From: Bacillota bacterium
Lineage (GTDB): Bacteria > Bacillota > Clostridia > TANB77 > UBA1234
Assembly (NCBI GenBank): GCA_016280725.1
Contig: JAEEHF010000029.1
Span: 1-42,212 of the forward strand
Length of the DNA: 42,212 nucleotides
Direction: 5' to 3'
Positions 17,244 through 24,324 of this stretch are shown piece by piece. Every line of letters starts with the position of its first letter. The stretch's first letter is position 1. A model generated the notes under the pieces. That model worked only from the letters and a program-made list of their open reading frames with translations. It did not search any database and had not been told where the DNA came from. A program made the position numbers and the translations under genes.

Positions 17244-18896
17244 TTATCTTTCCCAGTTCAATGTAGGTGGATTCTTCCCATCAAAATTCCATAAATTAAG
17301 ATCTTTTTGAACCCATCCACGATACTGTTCTACACTACGAATTTGATCGGCTGTATAAGGTGTAAATGCACTTTGGCCCGAAACAGATGTGTCGTTATAA
17401 TTACCAACAGACTCTATTTCATCAAGGCTCTCTTTTTGCCAATAGCAATATTGTATTTGAGTATTAGAACTTTGAATATATTTTCCTGCAAATCCACCTC
17501 TATTGGTTATATCACTAGCTTTTGCCAAAGAGGTAGTAGTATAAATTCTTCCTAAAGAGATATTTGATCTGCCATTAGTATCAATAATGCCAGCAAATCC
17601 TCCAATATTTTCATAACATCCTTCAGTAACAGTTACTCTATTAGCATATGAGTTTTCAATAGTTACTCCAGTTGAACTCTCTATTCCTGTAATATTACCA
17701 ACAAATCCTCCAACATTTTTTGGGGCTTTTATCTTGCAATCTTTTACAAAACACTCTGATACATCAATATCGTTTTGAGACATTATCAAACCAACTAAGC
17801 CACCTGTATTATCTTCCATATTAGTAATTGTGGCACTTTTAACAGCTATTCTAAATAATTCACCTGTTGTAACGGTACCTGCAAACCCTCCAACATTATC
17901 TTTGCTTCCATTAACATTTGCAGAACAAATAATGTTTCTTGCAGTTCCAGTAAAGTTACCAAAAGCTCCTCCTACATTTCCACCGCCATTAACAGTTCCT
18001 GTTACACTACAATTTGTGACAAATCCAGCGCATGAACCAGCAATAGCTCCAGTATAGTCACCACCTGATATAGAAACATCTTTTAAAACAAGATTTGTTA
18101 TAAGAGCAGAAGATTCTACTCTAGAGAATAATCCACAATTTCCTTTTGAATCATTTCTATTTAGGTATAGATTTGATATTGTGTATCCTCTACCATCAAA
18201 TAGTCCAGAAAAACTGTTGATTGGCTCCCAGCCATTTCCTTCGGAAGCATAGTAAGTTCCCATATCTATATCAGCTGTCAATTTATAAAAATAATCCGGA
18301 TATTTGTTTATTTGCAATAAATCTTCTGGTTTACTGATGTATATCGTATAATCGGAAGGAATATACACTCCATAATCGTTCGATTTATCGTTATCAATTA
18401 GTTTTTCAATTGCAATCAAATCGTCTTTATCGTGATACAATCTACCTTTGTATTTTACACCTTTAATATTAACAACTTCTCCGGTTTCATAATTAACGAT
18501 GTATTCTTGATTCTTAAGATTTAGTGTAGATACAAGAGTATTTGCTTCACTACTTGTAAGATAGTAGTAGCCGTATTTGTAGATAACTTTTTGGCCATTA
18601 ATTACAAGACTAATAGGCTCCTGTACGTCACGTGAATCTTGAGCCAAACCTATATATTGACTTGGAGAAAGATTCTTAATCGTTTCACTTATTGCATTAG
18701 TATCTGAAATCTTTTCCCTAACTTCTACAAGTTGTCTAGCATTAGCATTTTTATTAATCGCTAAGAAGGCTACTATTGCTATAAGAATAACAACTACAAC
18801 TATTCCTACCATTAATAAATTAACCGTTCTCTTCGATTTATCAACTAAAATGTCATCATTTTTATTGCCTATAATATCATCTAATTTTACTCCCAT
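17244..18896 (-). CDS. Membrane-anchored GLUG-repeat protein
   Basis: The ATG at 18896 has GGAGGAG upstream; a GTG four codons earlier overlaps that site and is less likely. The 550-residue protein has an N-terminal cytoplasmic stretch (MGVKLDDIIGNK), one transmembrane helix (about residues 26-48) and a large exported part. The distal half contains repeated GLUG-type segments such as CGLFSRVES, GAIAGSCAG, GGAFGNFTG, GGFAGTVTT, GGLVGLIMS, GGFVGNITG and GGFAGIID, which form a right-handed beta-helix in IgA-peptidase-like and adhesin proteins. It heads the set with two pilin-like proteins. An adhesin or extracellular scaffold is likely; no catalytic domain is seen. Confidence 0.78.
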   Translation of the reverse strand: MGVKLDDIIGNKNDDILVDKSKRTVNLLMVGIVVVVILIAIVAFLAINKNANARQLVEVREKISDTNAISETIKNLSPSQYIGLAQDSRDVQEPISLVINGQKVIYKYGYYYLTSSEANTLVSTLNLKNQEYIVNYETGEVVNIKGVKYKGRLYHDKDDLIAIEKLIDNDKSNDYGVYIPSDYTIYISKPEDLLQINKYPDYFYKLTADIDMGTYYASEGNGWEPINSFSGLFDGRGYTISNLYLNRNDSKGNCGLFSRVESSALITNLVLKDVSISGGDYTGAIAGSCAGFVTNCSVTGTVNGGGNVGGAFGNFTGTARNIICSANVNGSKDNVGGFAGTVTTGELFRIAVKSATITNMEDNTGGLVGLIMSQNDIDVSECFVKDCKIKAPKNVGGFVGNITGIESSTGVTIENSYANRVTVTEGCYENIGGFAGIIDTNGRSNISLGRIYTTTSLAKASDITNRGGFAGKYIQSSNTQIQYCYWQKESLDEIESVGNYNDTSVSGQSAFTPYTADQIRSVEQYRGWVQKDLNLWNFDGKNPPTLNWER

Positions 18897-19019
18897 ATTC
18901 TCCTCCACAATTTAGAAAAAAAATACTGAAAATACCAATATCTCAAAGATTAGATTACTATTTCCTACTGTCTTTGTCAATCAATTAAATGTTAAGTTTT
19001 TCTTACGGAAATGCTACTT

Positions 19020-19460
19020 TTATGATAGTTTTGCTTTAACAATTTCATTAATAGTTTTTCCATCTGCACGACCAGCAGTTTTTGTTTTAACCGCTTGCAT
19101 AACCTTTCCCATGTCTTTCATGGTTTCAGCTCCTACTTCAGCAATCGTATCTATAATGATTTTTTCAAGTTCTTCTTGCGATAATTCCTCTGGAAGATAA
19201 GACTTAATTATTGCAAGCTCCTCATTAGTTTGATTTATTAAGTCTTCTCTTCCTGCCTTTTCAAATTCAGCAAGAGCATCTTTTCTCTTTTTAGCTTCTT
19301 TAGATATAATCTCAACAATATCATTATCTTCAAGAACTACTTTTTTATCTACTTCAATTTGCTTTATAGCTGCACGAATCATTGTAACAGTGTTCTTTTT
19401 AACCTCATCATGATTCTTCATTGCATCTTTTAAATCTTCCATTAATTTTTCTTTTAACAT
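19020..19460 (-). CDS. yqeY: GatB/YqeY-domain protein
   Basis: YqeY is a small all-helical protein related to the tRNA-binding tail of GatB. In many Firmicutes it follows rpsU, as here (93 bp apart). The 146 residues match the family along the length: MLKEKLMEDLKDAMK at the start, RAAIKQIEVDKK, SYLPEELSQEEL and a C-terminal GKVMQAVKTKTAGRADGK. AATTGGGAGG precedes the ATG. The precise role is not established, though a link with amidotransferase or tRNA handling is often suggested. Confidence 0.93.
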   Translation of the reverse strand: MLKEKLMEDLKDAMKNHDEVKKNTVTMIRAAIKQIEVDKKVVLEDNDIVEIISKEAKKRKDALAEFEKAGREDLINQTNEELAIIKSYLPEELSQEELEKIIIDTIAEVGAETMKDMGKVMQAVKTKTAGRADGKTINEIVKAKLS

Positions 19461-19508
19461 AGTAATTACCTCCCAATTTCTTTATACCCATATTTTACAC
19501 CAGAATGC

Positions 19509-19543
19509 AAAAAGTTGCTATGAATTTTATTCATAGCAACTTT
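19509..19543 (-). terminator. rpsU terminator
   Basis: GTTGCTATGAAT and ATTCATAGCAAC form a near-perfect hairpin followed by TTTTT on the minus strand, ten bases after the rpsU stop. It may be partly read through into yqeY. Confidence 0.85.
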
Positions 19544-19552
19544 ATTTATTGA

Positions 19553-19724
19553 TTAAAATTTTCTTTTCCTTGCAGCCTCTGACTTCTTCTTTCTTTTTAC
19601 GCTAGGCTTTTCATAATGTTCTCTTTTCCTAACCTCTTGAAGAACTCCAGAACGTGCACAATCTCTCTTAAATCTCTTTAGAGCATTCTCTAAAGATTCG
19701 TTTTCTCTAACTTTAACTCCCATT
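19553..19724 (-). CDS. rpsU: Ribosomal protein bS21, reading frame broken by a +1 shift
   Basis: The 56-residue bS21 sequence is recognisable from [15 protein letters not shown] to the strongly conserved [16 protein letters not shown] end. The ATG at 19724 is preceded by GGAGGG. After codon 15 (CTT) the zero frame reads AAA GAG ATT TAA and stops; one base must be skipped to read [11 protein letters not shown]. The skip can lie anywhere between CTT and ATT, and CTT-A resembles the Ty1 slip site, where leucine tRNA moves from CUU to UUA. bS21 sits beside the anti-Shine-Dalgarno sequence and is autoregulated in some phyla, so a feedback frameshift is conceivable. A sequencing error is the simplest alternative. 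Confidence 0.85.
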
Positions 19725-19767
19725 AAAATATCCCTCCTTCCAAAATATAACAGTTTAGAAGAACTTG

Positions 19768-20031
19768 TTATTTCATTGAGTTAAGAGCTTTATCTAGACT
19801 AGATTTCTTTCTTGAAGCTGTGTTATCTTTAATAACACCTTTCTTTGCTGCTTTTTCAACTTCTTTAACAGCTACTTTATAGCTTTCCATAGCTTTATCT
19901 TTATTTCCAGCTTCAACTTGAGCAAGGAAATTCTTTACTGCAGTTTTATATCCTGATTTAACCATTGAATTCTCTAAAGTCTTACTTTTGTTAGTTCTAA
20001 CTCTTTTAATTGCTGACTTGATGTTTGGCAT
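19768..20031 (-). CDS. rpsT: Ribosomal protein bS20
   Basis: bS20 is a three-helix 16S rRNA binder of the 30S subunit. The 87-residue sequence begins [21 protein letters not shown] and ends [19 protein letters not shown], both typical of the family, and the lysine content is high. GGAGGTG precedes the ATG. It is 43 bp upstream of rpsU on the same strand. Confidence 0.96.
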   Translation of the reverse strand: MPNIKSAIKRVRTNKSKTLENSMVKSGYKTAVKNFLAQVEAGNKDKAMESYKVAVKEVEKAAKKGVIKDNTASRKKSSLDKALNSMK

Positions 20032-20106
20032 TTTAAATGCACCTCCTTCTTGCTCGCTTTAAACTACGACACAGAGTTTAGCATATTTAATGTCAAAAAT
20101 CAAGCA

Positions 20107-21294
20107 CTATTTCATTTCAATCTTAACAATCTTTTTCTTTCCTTTAGCAAGTACAAAGCTTGATTTTTCAACTATCATAGCAGGATCTGTCACCTTTTCA
20201 CCATCTAAAGTTACTCCACCTTGTTGTACTAGTCTTCTTGCTTCAGACTTAGAAGGAGCAATTTCAGCTGAAACCATTATATCTAATATACCTTTATTTT
20301 CTGATGAAATCTCCACTGTTGGCATATTTTCAGCCATAAGTTCTCCAGAAAATAGCTTTTCAGAGGTTTCTTTTGCCTTAATAGCTTCTTCTTCTCCATG
20401 AAGATATTTTACAACTTCAAAAGCTAAGCGCTTTCCAGCTTCTCTTTTTTCTGGTTCTGTTTTAACACTCTCTTCTAGCTTATCTATTTCTTCTTTATCA
20501 AGGAATGTAAATCTCTTTAAATATGGAATTACCATCTCATCCTCTGAGTTTACAAGGTATTGATACATCTGATAAGGACTTGTTTTTTCTTTATCAAGCC
20601 ATAGAGCATTCCCTTCAGACTTTCCAAATTTAACCCCAGATTTAGTTGTAACTAGAGGCATTGTAAAAGCATATGCTTCTTTTCCAGTAACTTTTTTAAT
20701 AAGTTCAACGCCTGAAGTAATGTTTCCCCATTGATCTTGACCAGCAACTTGCATAATACAATTTTTATTTTGGAATAACCATAAAAAGTCATTTGCTTGA
20801 AGTAGTTGGTATGAAAATTCCGCATAAGATATACCTTCTTCAAGTCTTCTTTTTATAATATCTTTGCTTAACATATATGGCACATTGAAATGCTTACCAA
20901 TATCTCTTAAAAAATCAATAAGCGTAATGTCTTGCGTCCAATCAAGATTATTAACCATTTCACAATCTGGAAAGTATTTAGCAAGTTGGCTTCTTATACC
21001 TTCAACATTTTTGAAAATAGTTTCCTTTTGGCTTGCATCTCTTTCTGTTGTTTCTCTTGGATCACCAATAAGGCCTGTTGCACCTCCAACTAAAACTATT
21101 GGGTGGTGTCCATATTTAGCGAGTCTTTCGCAAATTAAAAAGCTCGATAAATGTCCCAAATGAAGTGAATCGGCAGTTGGGTCAGTTCCTATATAAAATG
21201 TCATTCCACCTTTATTTAACTTTTCGACAAAATCAGGTGTATTTGTCTGATCTTTAATTAGTCCTCTATAAACTAAATCTTCATAACATGTCAT
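20107..21294 (-). CDS. tyrS: Tyrosyl-tRNA synthetase
   Basis: This class I synthetase charges tRNA-Tyr. The 395-residue protein has the HIGH-type motif as HLGHL in TDPTADSLHLGHLSS near residue 45, the KMSKS equivalent KFGKSEGNA near 230, and a C-terminal S4 RNA-binding domain (SKSEARRLVQQGGVTLDGEKV). AAAGGAGAG precedes the ATG. A T-box leader immediately upstream regulates it by uncharged tRNA-Tyr; the matching tRNA-Tyr gene is at 1776-1860. Confidence 0.97.
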   Translation of the reverse strand: MTCYEDLVYRGLIKDQTNTPDFVEKLNKGGMTFYIGTDPTADSLHLGHLSSFLICERLAKYGHHPIVLVGGATGLIGDPRETTERDASQKETIFKNVEGIRSQLAKYFPDCEMVNNLDWTQDITLIDFLRDIGKHFNVPYMLSKDIIKRRLEEGISYAEFSYQLLQANDFLWLFQNKNCIMQVAGQDQWGNITSGVELIKKVTGKEAYAFTMPLVTTKSGVKFGKSEGNALWLDKEKTSPYQMYQYLVNSEDEMVIPYLKRFTFLDKEEIDKLEESVKTEPEKREAGKRLAFEVVKYLHGEEEAIKAKETSEKLFSGELMAENMPTVEISSENKGILDIMVSAEIAPSKSEARRLVQQGGVTLDGEKVTDPAMIVEKSSFVLAKGKKKIVKIEMK

Positions 21295-21299
21295 TGTTA

Positions 21300-21480
21300 T
21301 CTCTCCTTTTCACATAAAAAAAGAGCTATCAAACTCTAGGGACGAAAGCATTTCGCGGTACCACCCTAGTTTATGATTGCTCATACACTCAAAATTAATC
21401 TCCTTAACGCGGTAATTATACGTAGTAAGCTCCAGGGGTTGTAAAGCCCTATCAATGTTTACTTAAGCGTGATTATACTA
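21300..21480 (-). promoter_or_regulatory. T-box leader of tyrS
   Basis: The minus strand carries the T-box sequence AGGGTGGTACCGCG (21367-21354), which pairs with the uncharged tRNA acceptor end. Upstream is a stem I region with a TAC tyrosine specifier in CTTACTACG. Downstream is a competing terminator formed by CTAGGG/CCCTAG with a T7 run (21315-21345). Confidence 0.92.
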
Positions 21481-21533
21481 AACCAATATTCTTTTGTCAA
21501 ATGTAATTACGTTCAACGATATGTCACTTAGTA

Positions 21534-21569
21534 GGTAAAACAATGGCTCCCTCCTGACAGGAGAGAGCC
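21534..21569 (-). terminator. Terminator of the 95-residue orphan
   Basis: GGCTCTCTCCT and AGGAGGGAGCC pair around GTC and are followed by ATTGTTTT on the minus strand, nine bases after the stop. Confidence 0.75.
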
Positions 21570-21577
21570 TAATAAAA

Positions 21578-21865
21578 TCACTCATCAACCACAAAATTTG
21601 CGTAACGTTCCCATGTCTCGCCAGTAATTGTAAGCAAAATTACCTCCGAATATGCCCCACTTGATGTATTGTGCTTGTTACGGATAGTGCCTTTTGCATA
21701 GTACCAACCTTTTGGATATCTAAGCTTTGTAGGTGGACATACAGAGAAAATAGCATAATTACCGTTTTCATCGCGCTTTACTCGAACAACACCTATATTT
21801 AGAAGCCGGAACACCATCAGAACAGCTCTAAGCGGATAGTTAGCCATATTAAGCCCTTTTGCCAT
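21578..21865 (-). CDS. Small orphan protein, possibly acquired
   Basis: I do not recognise this 95-residue basic protein. The start is the ATG at 21865 (MAKGLNMANYPLRAV), with AAGGAGG upstream; the longer open frame has no ribosome site. It lacks a signal peptide and membrane helix, so it is probably cytoplasmic. Arginine codons are mixed (CGG, CGC, CGA, CGT, AGA), and the CGG in VFRLLN is one of the few apparent arginine CGGs in the window. GC content is above the neighbours. It has its own promoter and terminator, like the other orphan cassettes. The MAKG start is shared with the orphan at 25850-26329, though the rest differs. Confidence 0.65.
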   Translation of the reverse strand: MAKGLNMANYPLRAVLMVFRLLNIGVVRVKRDENGNYAIFSVCPPTKLRYPKGWYYAKGTIRNKHNTSSGAYSEVILLTITGETWERYANFVVDE

Positions 21866-21912
21866 GGAAATTCCTCCTTGCAAAGTCTTTAAAGAATAGA
21901 AACTCGGTGCAA

Positions 21913-21941
21913 ATTGTAGCACATTTAACATAATAATGCAA
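21913..21941 (-). promoter_or_regulatory. Promoter of the 95-residue orphan
   Basis: TTGCAT (21941-21936), a 17-bp spacer and TACAAT (21918-21913) lie about 50 bp upstream of the start. Confidence 0.75.
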
Positions 21942-22025
21942 ATATTTTTATGTCACCTAGTGCTTACTTCCGTAGCTTCTTCACCGCAAAGTCCGCTTTT
22001 TTCAGTGCTTTCAGCCATTTTTTGT

Positions 22026-22054
22026 TTGATTTATTCCGAATTATGTAGTATAAT
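22026..22054 (+). promoter_or_regulatory. Promoter of the small membrane protein gene
   Basis: TTGATT, a 17-bp spacer and TATAAT lie 80 bp upstream of the ATG at 22134. Confidence 0.7.
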
Positions 22055-22133
22055 TATGTTATCTAATAACACTTTATGTTTAGTATATCAATATTTAGCA
22101 AAAGACAAAATTATAGAATGAGGAGATGATAAT

Positions 22134-22391
22134 ATGAATAATCTAATAAAATCTCTAAACTCTATTAATAATTTTTCAAAGAAGATAATTTTTTGTGTTT
22201 CTATTATCGTTTTATTGGCATGCATAATTAGCATATGTTTGATAGCTTATAATCAATTATTTGCTAATGAAGCTATCTTATATAACATTGGAACCGCAAT
22301 ATTAAAAAAGTCTCTTTATACTCTATCTTCTTTTTGCATCGTTGCACTTATTTTAGATATGCTAGACAGAGTGTTTAAGAATGATGATTAA
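22134..22391 (+). CDS. Small two-helix membrane protein of unknown function
   Basis: This 85-residue protein has two hydrophobic segments (about 20-42 and 56-75), separated by a short loop, and an acidic end FKNDD. GAGGAGATG precedes the ATG. It overlaps the end of the convergent ogg gene by four bases. I do not recognise the family; composition and codon use match the resident genes. Confidence 0.65.
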   Translation: MNNLIKSLNSINNFSKKIIFCVSIIVLLACIISICLIAYNQLFANEAILYNIGTAILKKSLYTLSSFCIVALILDMLDRVFKNDD

Positions 22392-23263
22392 AAGTCTATA
22401 TTTTCTCTTGCATAATAGAATAAATATTGTTGAGCTACTCCGGAGAATATGCCAAATCTATTTTGAGCATATTCTTCTATTTTTTTGACGTTTTTACTGT
22501 CAACGTACACCTTATTCATAATTTGCTTTATCCATGTATCAACAGGAAAAGCTTCCTTTTTACACATTGAAAATAACAATATGCAATCCGCTACTTTTGA
22601 TCCAACTCCCGAAATGCATAAAAGTTCCTTTTTTGCATTTTTATAATCCATTTTTTTTATATTATCTAAATTAACTTCTTCTAAAAATACCTTCCTCGTT
22701 GCTTCAAAAACATATTTATCTCGAAATCCGAGATTACATTTTCTCAAATCTTCCATTGTTGCTTTACTTAATTCATCTGGCGTTGGAAAAAGGAAATACT
22801 CCTTCATAATTCCTGAAACGTCCGATCTCACACATTTTCCAAAAGAACTAGAAATATTATCAATTGTTTTAGAAATCCTTGGAATATTGTTAGCGGCTGA
22901 GATAATAAAGCTAATTAACATTTCCCACGAATTTTGATTAAGTATTCTAATTCCCTTGCCAAATTCGACTGCTTTTTTTAAAGTCTTATCATCTTCTTTA
23001 AGAATACTCTTTTGTATTTTATTATAGTCTTCTTCCAAATCAAAATAATTCCTACAAAAGCTTTCAAAATCCACGTCATCTTTACATGTTCCTTTAAAAA
23101 CAACTTTATCGTTTATAATTGAGGCATTAATAACTCCACATTCAACTATTCCAGTATAACTCCCATTTTCCTCTTTTTTCCATCTAAAGCATTGGCCACA
23201 TTCGAAAGTTTCTTTTAAGTCAAAGTTCTTTATATCTGTTAGTGTATATTCTGTGTACTTCAT
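22388..23263 (-). CDS. ogg: 8-oxoguanine DNA glycosylase (OGG1 family)
   Basis: This bifunctional base-excision repair enzyme removes 8-oxoguanine. The 291-residue protein shows the OGG order: an N-terminal domain (FECGQCFRWKKEENGSYTG), then the helix-hairpin-helix-GPD domain with QNSWEMLISFIISAANNIP, the hairpin LCISGVGSKVADCILLFSM containing the catalytic lysine, and PVDTWIK containing the catalytic aspartate. AAGGAGAG precedes the ATG. It converges with the small membrane protein gene. Confidence 0.92.
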   Translation of the reverse strand: MKYTEYTLTDIKNFDLKETFECGQCFRWKKEENGSYTGIVECGVINASIINDKVVFKGTCKDDVDFESFCRNYFDLEEDYNKIQKSILKEDDKTLKKAVEFGKGIRILNQNSWEMLISFIISAANNIPRISKTIDNISSSFGKCVRSDVSGIMKEYFLFPTPDELSKATMEDLRKCNLGFRDKYVFEATRKVFLEEVNLDNIKKMDYKNAKKELLCISGVGSKVADCILLFSMCKKEAFPVDTWIKQIMNKVYVDSKNVKKIEEYAQNRFGIFSGVAQQYLFYYARENIDF

Positions 23264-23352
23264 TCGTCTCTCCTTGTTTATTTTTAATAGTTTCTATGAT
23301 ATTATACAGGTATATTTGAGGTAATACAAATGTGAATGTTGATATATTTCAT

Positions 23353-23414
23353 CTTGATGAAAAAGGGTACGCTTCTCTGCCTGTGGCAGAGAAACATCCC
23401 CATTTTTCATCAAG
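23353..23414. repeat. Double-hairpin repeat, unit 1
   Basis: This 62-bp unit has outer arms CTTGATGAAAAA / TTTTTCATCAAG and an inner hairpin TTCTCTGCC / GGCAGAGAA. A second unit at 23506 is the same length and nearly identical. It lies before the PhoP-like box. Confidence 0.85.
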
Positions 23415-23437
23415 AACCATATCAATTTTTCAAGAAG

Positions 23438-23469
23438 TTCACATTAAGTTCACAGAGACTGGATATAAT
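23438..23469 (+). promoter_or_regulatory. PhoP-type box and promoter of the two-component operon
   Basis: Two TTCACA hexamers (23438-23443, 23449-23454) are spaced by five bases, the direct-repeat layout bound by PhoP/OmpR-class regulators in Bacillus. The -10 TATAAT is at 23464-23469, and no good -35 is at the usual distance, as expected for an activated promoter. Autoregulation by the downstream regulator is inferred. Confidence 0.6.
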
Positions 23470-23505
23470 GAGTGATAGAAAAAAGGAAGTTACTTGATGA
23501 TTTTT

Positions 23506-23567
23506 CTTGGCGAAAAAGGGTACGCTTCTCTGCCTTTGGCAGAGAAACATCCCCATTTTTCGCCAAG
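23506..23567. repeat. Double-hairpin repeat, unit 2, inside the regulator leader
   Basis: The outer arms are CTTGGCGAAAAA / TTTTTCGCCAAG: relative to unit 1, AT has become GC in both arms, keeping the pairing. The inner hairpin is TTCTCTGCC / GGCAGAGAA. It lies between the likely transcription start and the regulator gene. Confidence 0.85.
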
Positions 23568-23569
23568 AG

Positions 23570-23613
23570 CATACCCTGCTTTCGGCAGAGAAACATCCCC
23601 GTTTTTCACCAAG
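23570..23613. repeat. Partial third copy of the double-hairpin repeat
   Basis: This copy has lost the first outer arm but keeps GGCAGAGAAACATCCCC and an outer arm ending TTTTTCACCAAG. It abuts unit 2 and ends about 20 bp before the ribosome site of the response regulator gene. Confidence 0.75.
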
Positions 23614-23642
23614 AACTATTTCAAAATTATAAGGAGAATAAA

Positions 23643-24311
23643 ATGAATAATAAAATACTAGTAGTAGATGATGAGGCAAGAATGAGGAAACTAATCAAAG
23701 ATTTCTTAACCGCAAAAAACTTTAATGTTAAAGAAGCAGCAAATGGTCAGGAAGCTTTAGATATGTTTTTTGAAGATTCTACTATAAACTTAATCATATT
23801 AGATGTAATGATGCCTATTCTAGATGGCTGGGCAACATTAAGAGAAATTCGAAAAACTTCAAACGTTCCTGTAATTATGCTTACAGCACGTGGCGAAGAA
23901 AGAGATGAATTATTTGGCTTTGAGCTTGGAGTTGATGAGTATATATCTAAGCCATTTAGCCCTAAAATTCTAGTAGCACGAGTTGAAGCTTTACTTAAAC
24001 GTTCATTTCCTGCAAAAGAAGATATTAAAGACTTTGATGGAATAATAATAGATAAAGTTTCTCACAAAGTAACGGTAGACGGAAAAGAAGTCGATATGAG
24101 TATGAAAGAGTTTGAATTGTTAGTTTATTTGACAGATAACCTAGGAATAGCACTTTCAAGAGAAAAAATATTAAATAGTGTATGGAACTATGATTATTTT
24201 GGAGATTCTAGAACTATAGACAGTCACATTAAAAAGGTCCGTAAAAAACTTGGCAAAAAAGGTGCACACATTCAAACAGTTAGAGGATTAGGATATAAAT
24301 TTGAACTATAA
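23643..24311 (+). CDS. OmpR/PhoP-family response regulator
   Basis: This is a 222-residue transcription factor. The receiver domain has the acidic pocket VVDDE, the phospho-acceptor D54 in IILDVMMP, the threonine in MLTAR and the lysine in ISKPFS. The C-terminal winged helix ends GDSRTIDSHIKKVRKKLG...VRGLGYKFEL, typical of the OmpR class. The ATG at 23643 is chosen because AAGGAG precedes it; the open frame runs back through the hairpin repeats but lacks a start signal there. It is co-transcribed with the kinase 13 bp downstream. A TTCACA direct repeat upstream suggests a PhoP-like system with autoregulation, though the signal is unknown. Confidence 0.92.
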   Translation: MNNKILVVDDEARMRKLIKDFLTAKNFNVKEAANGQEALDMFFEDSTINLIILDVMMPILDGWATLREIRKTSNVPVIMLTARGEERDELFGFELGVDEYISKPFSPKILVARVEALLKRSFPAKEDIKDFDGIIIDKVSHKVTVDGKEVDMSMKEFELLVYLTDNLGIALSREKILNSVWNYDYFGDSRTIDSHIKKVRKKLGKKGAHIQTVRGLGYKFEL

Positions 24312-24324
24312 TCTGGAGGAGAAA

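Noticed and set aside
21936-22121. 61-residue plus-strand open frame before the small membrane protein gene
   Set aside because: It overlaps the promoters of both flanking genes and has no ribosome site.
23422-23679. 85-residue open frame on the minus strand over the hairpin repeats
   Set aside because: It exists only because the palindromic repeats are open in several frames; no start signal or coding character.
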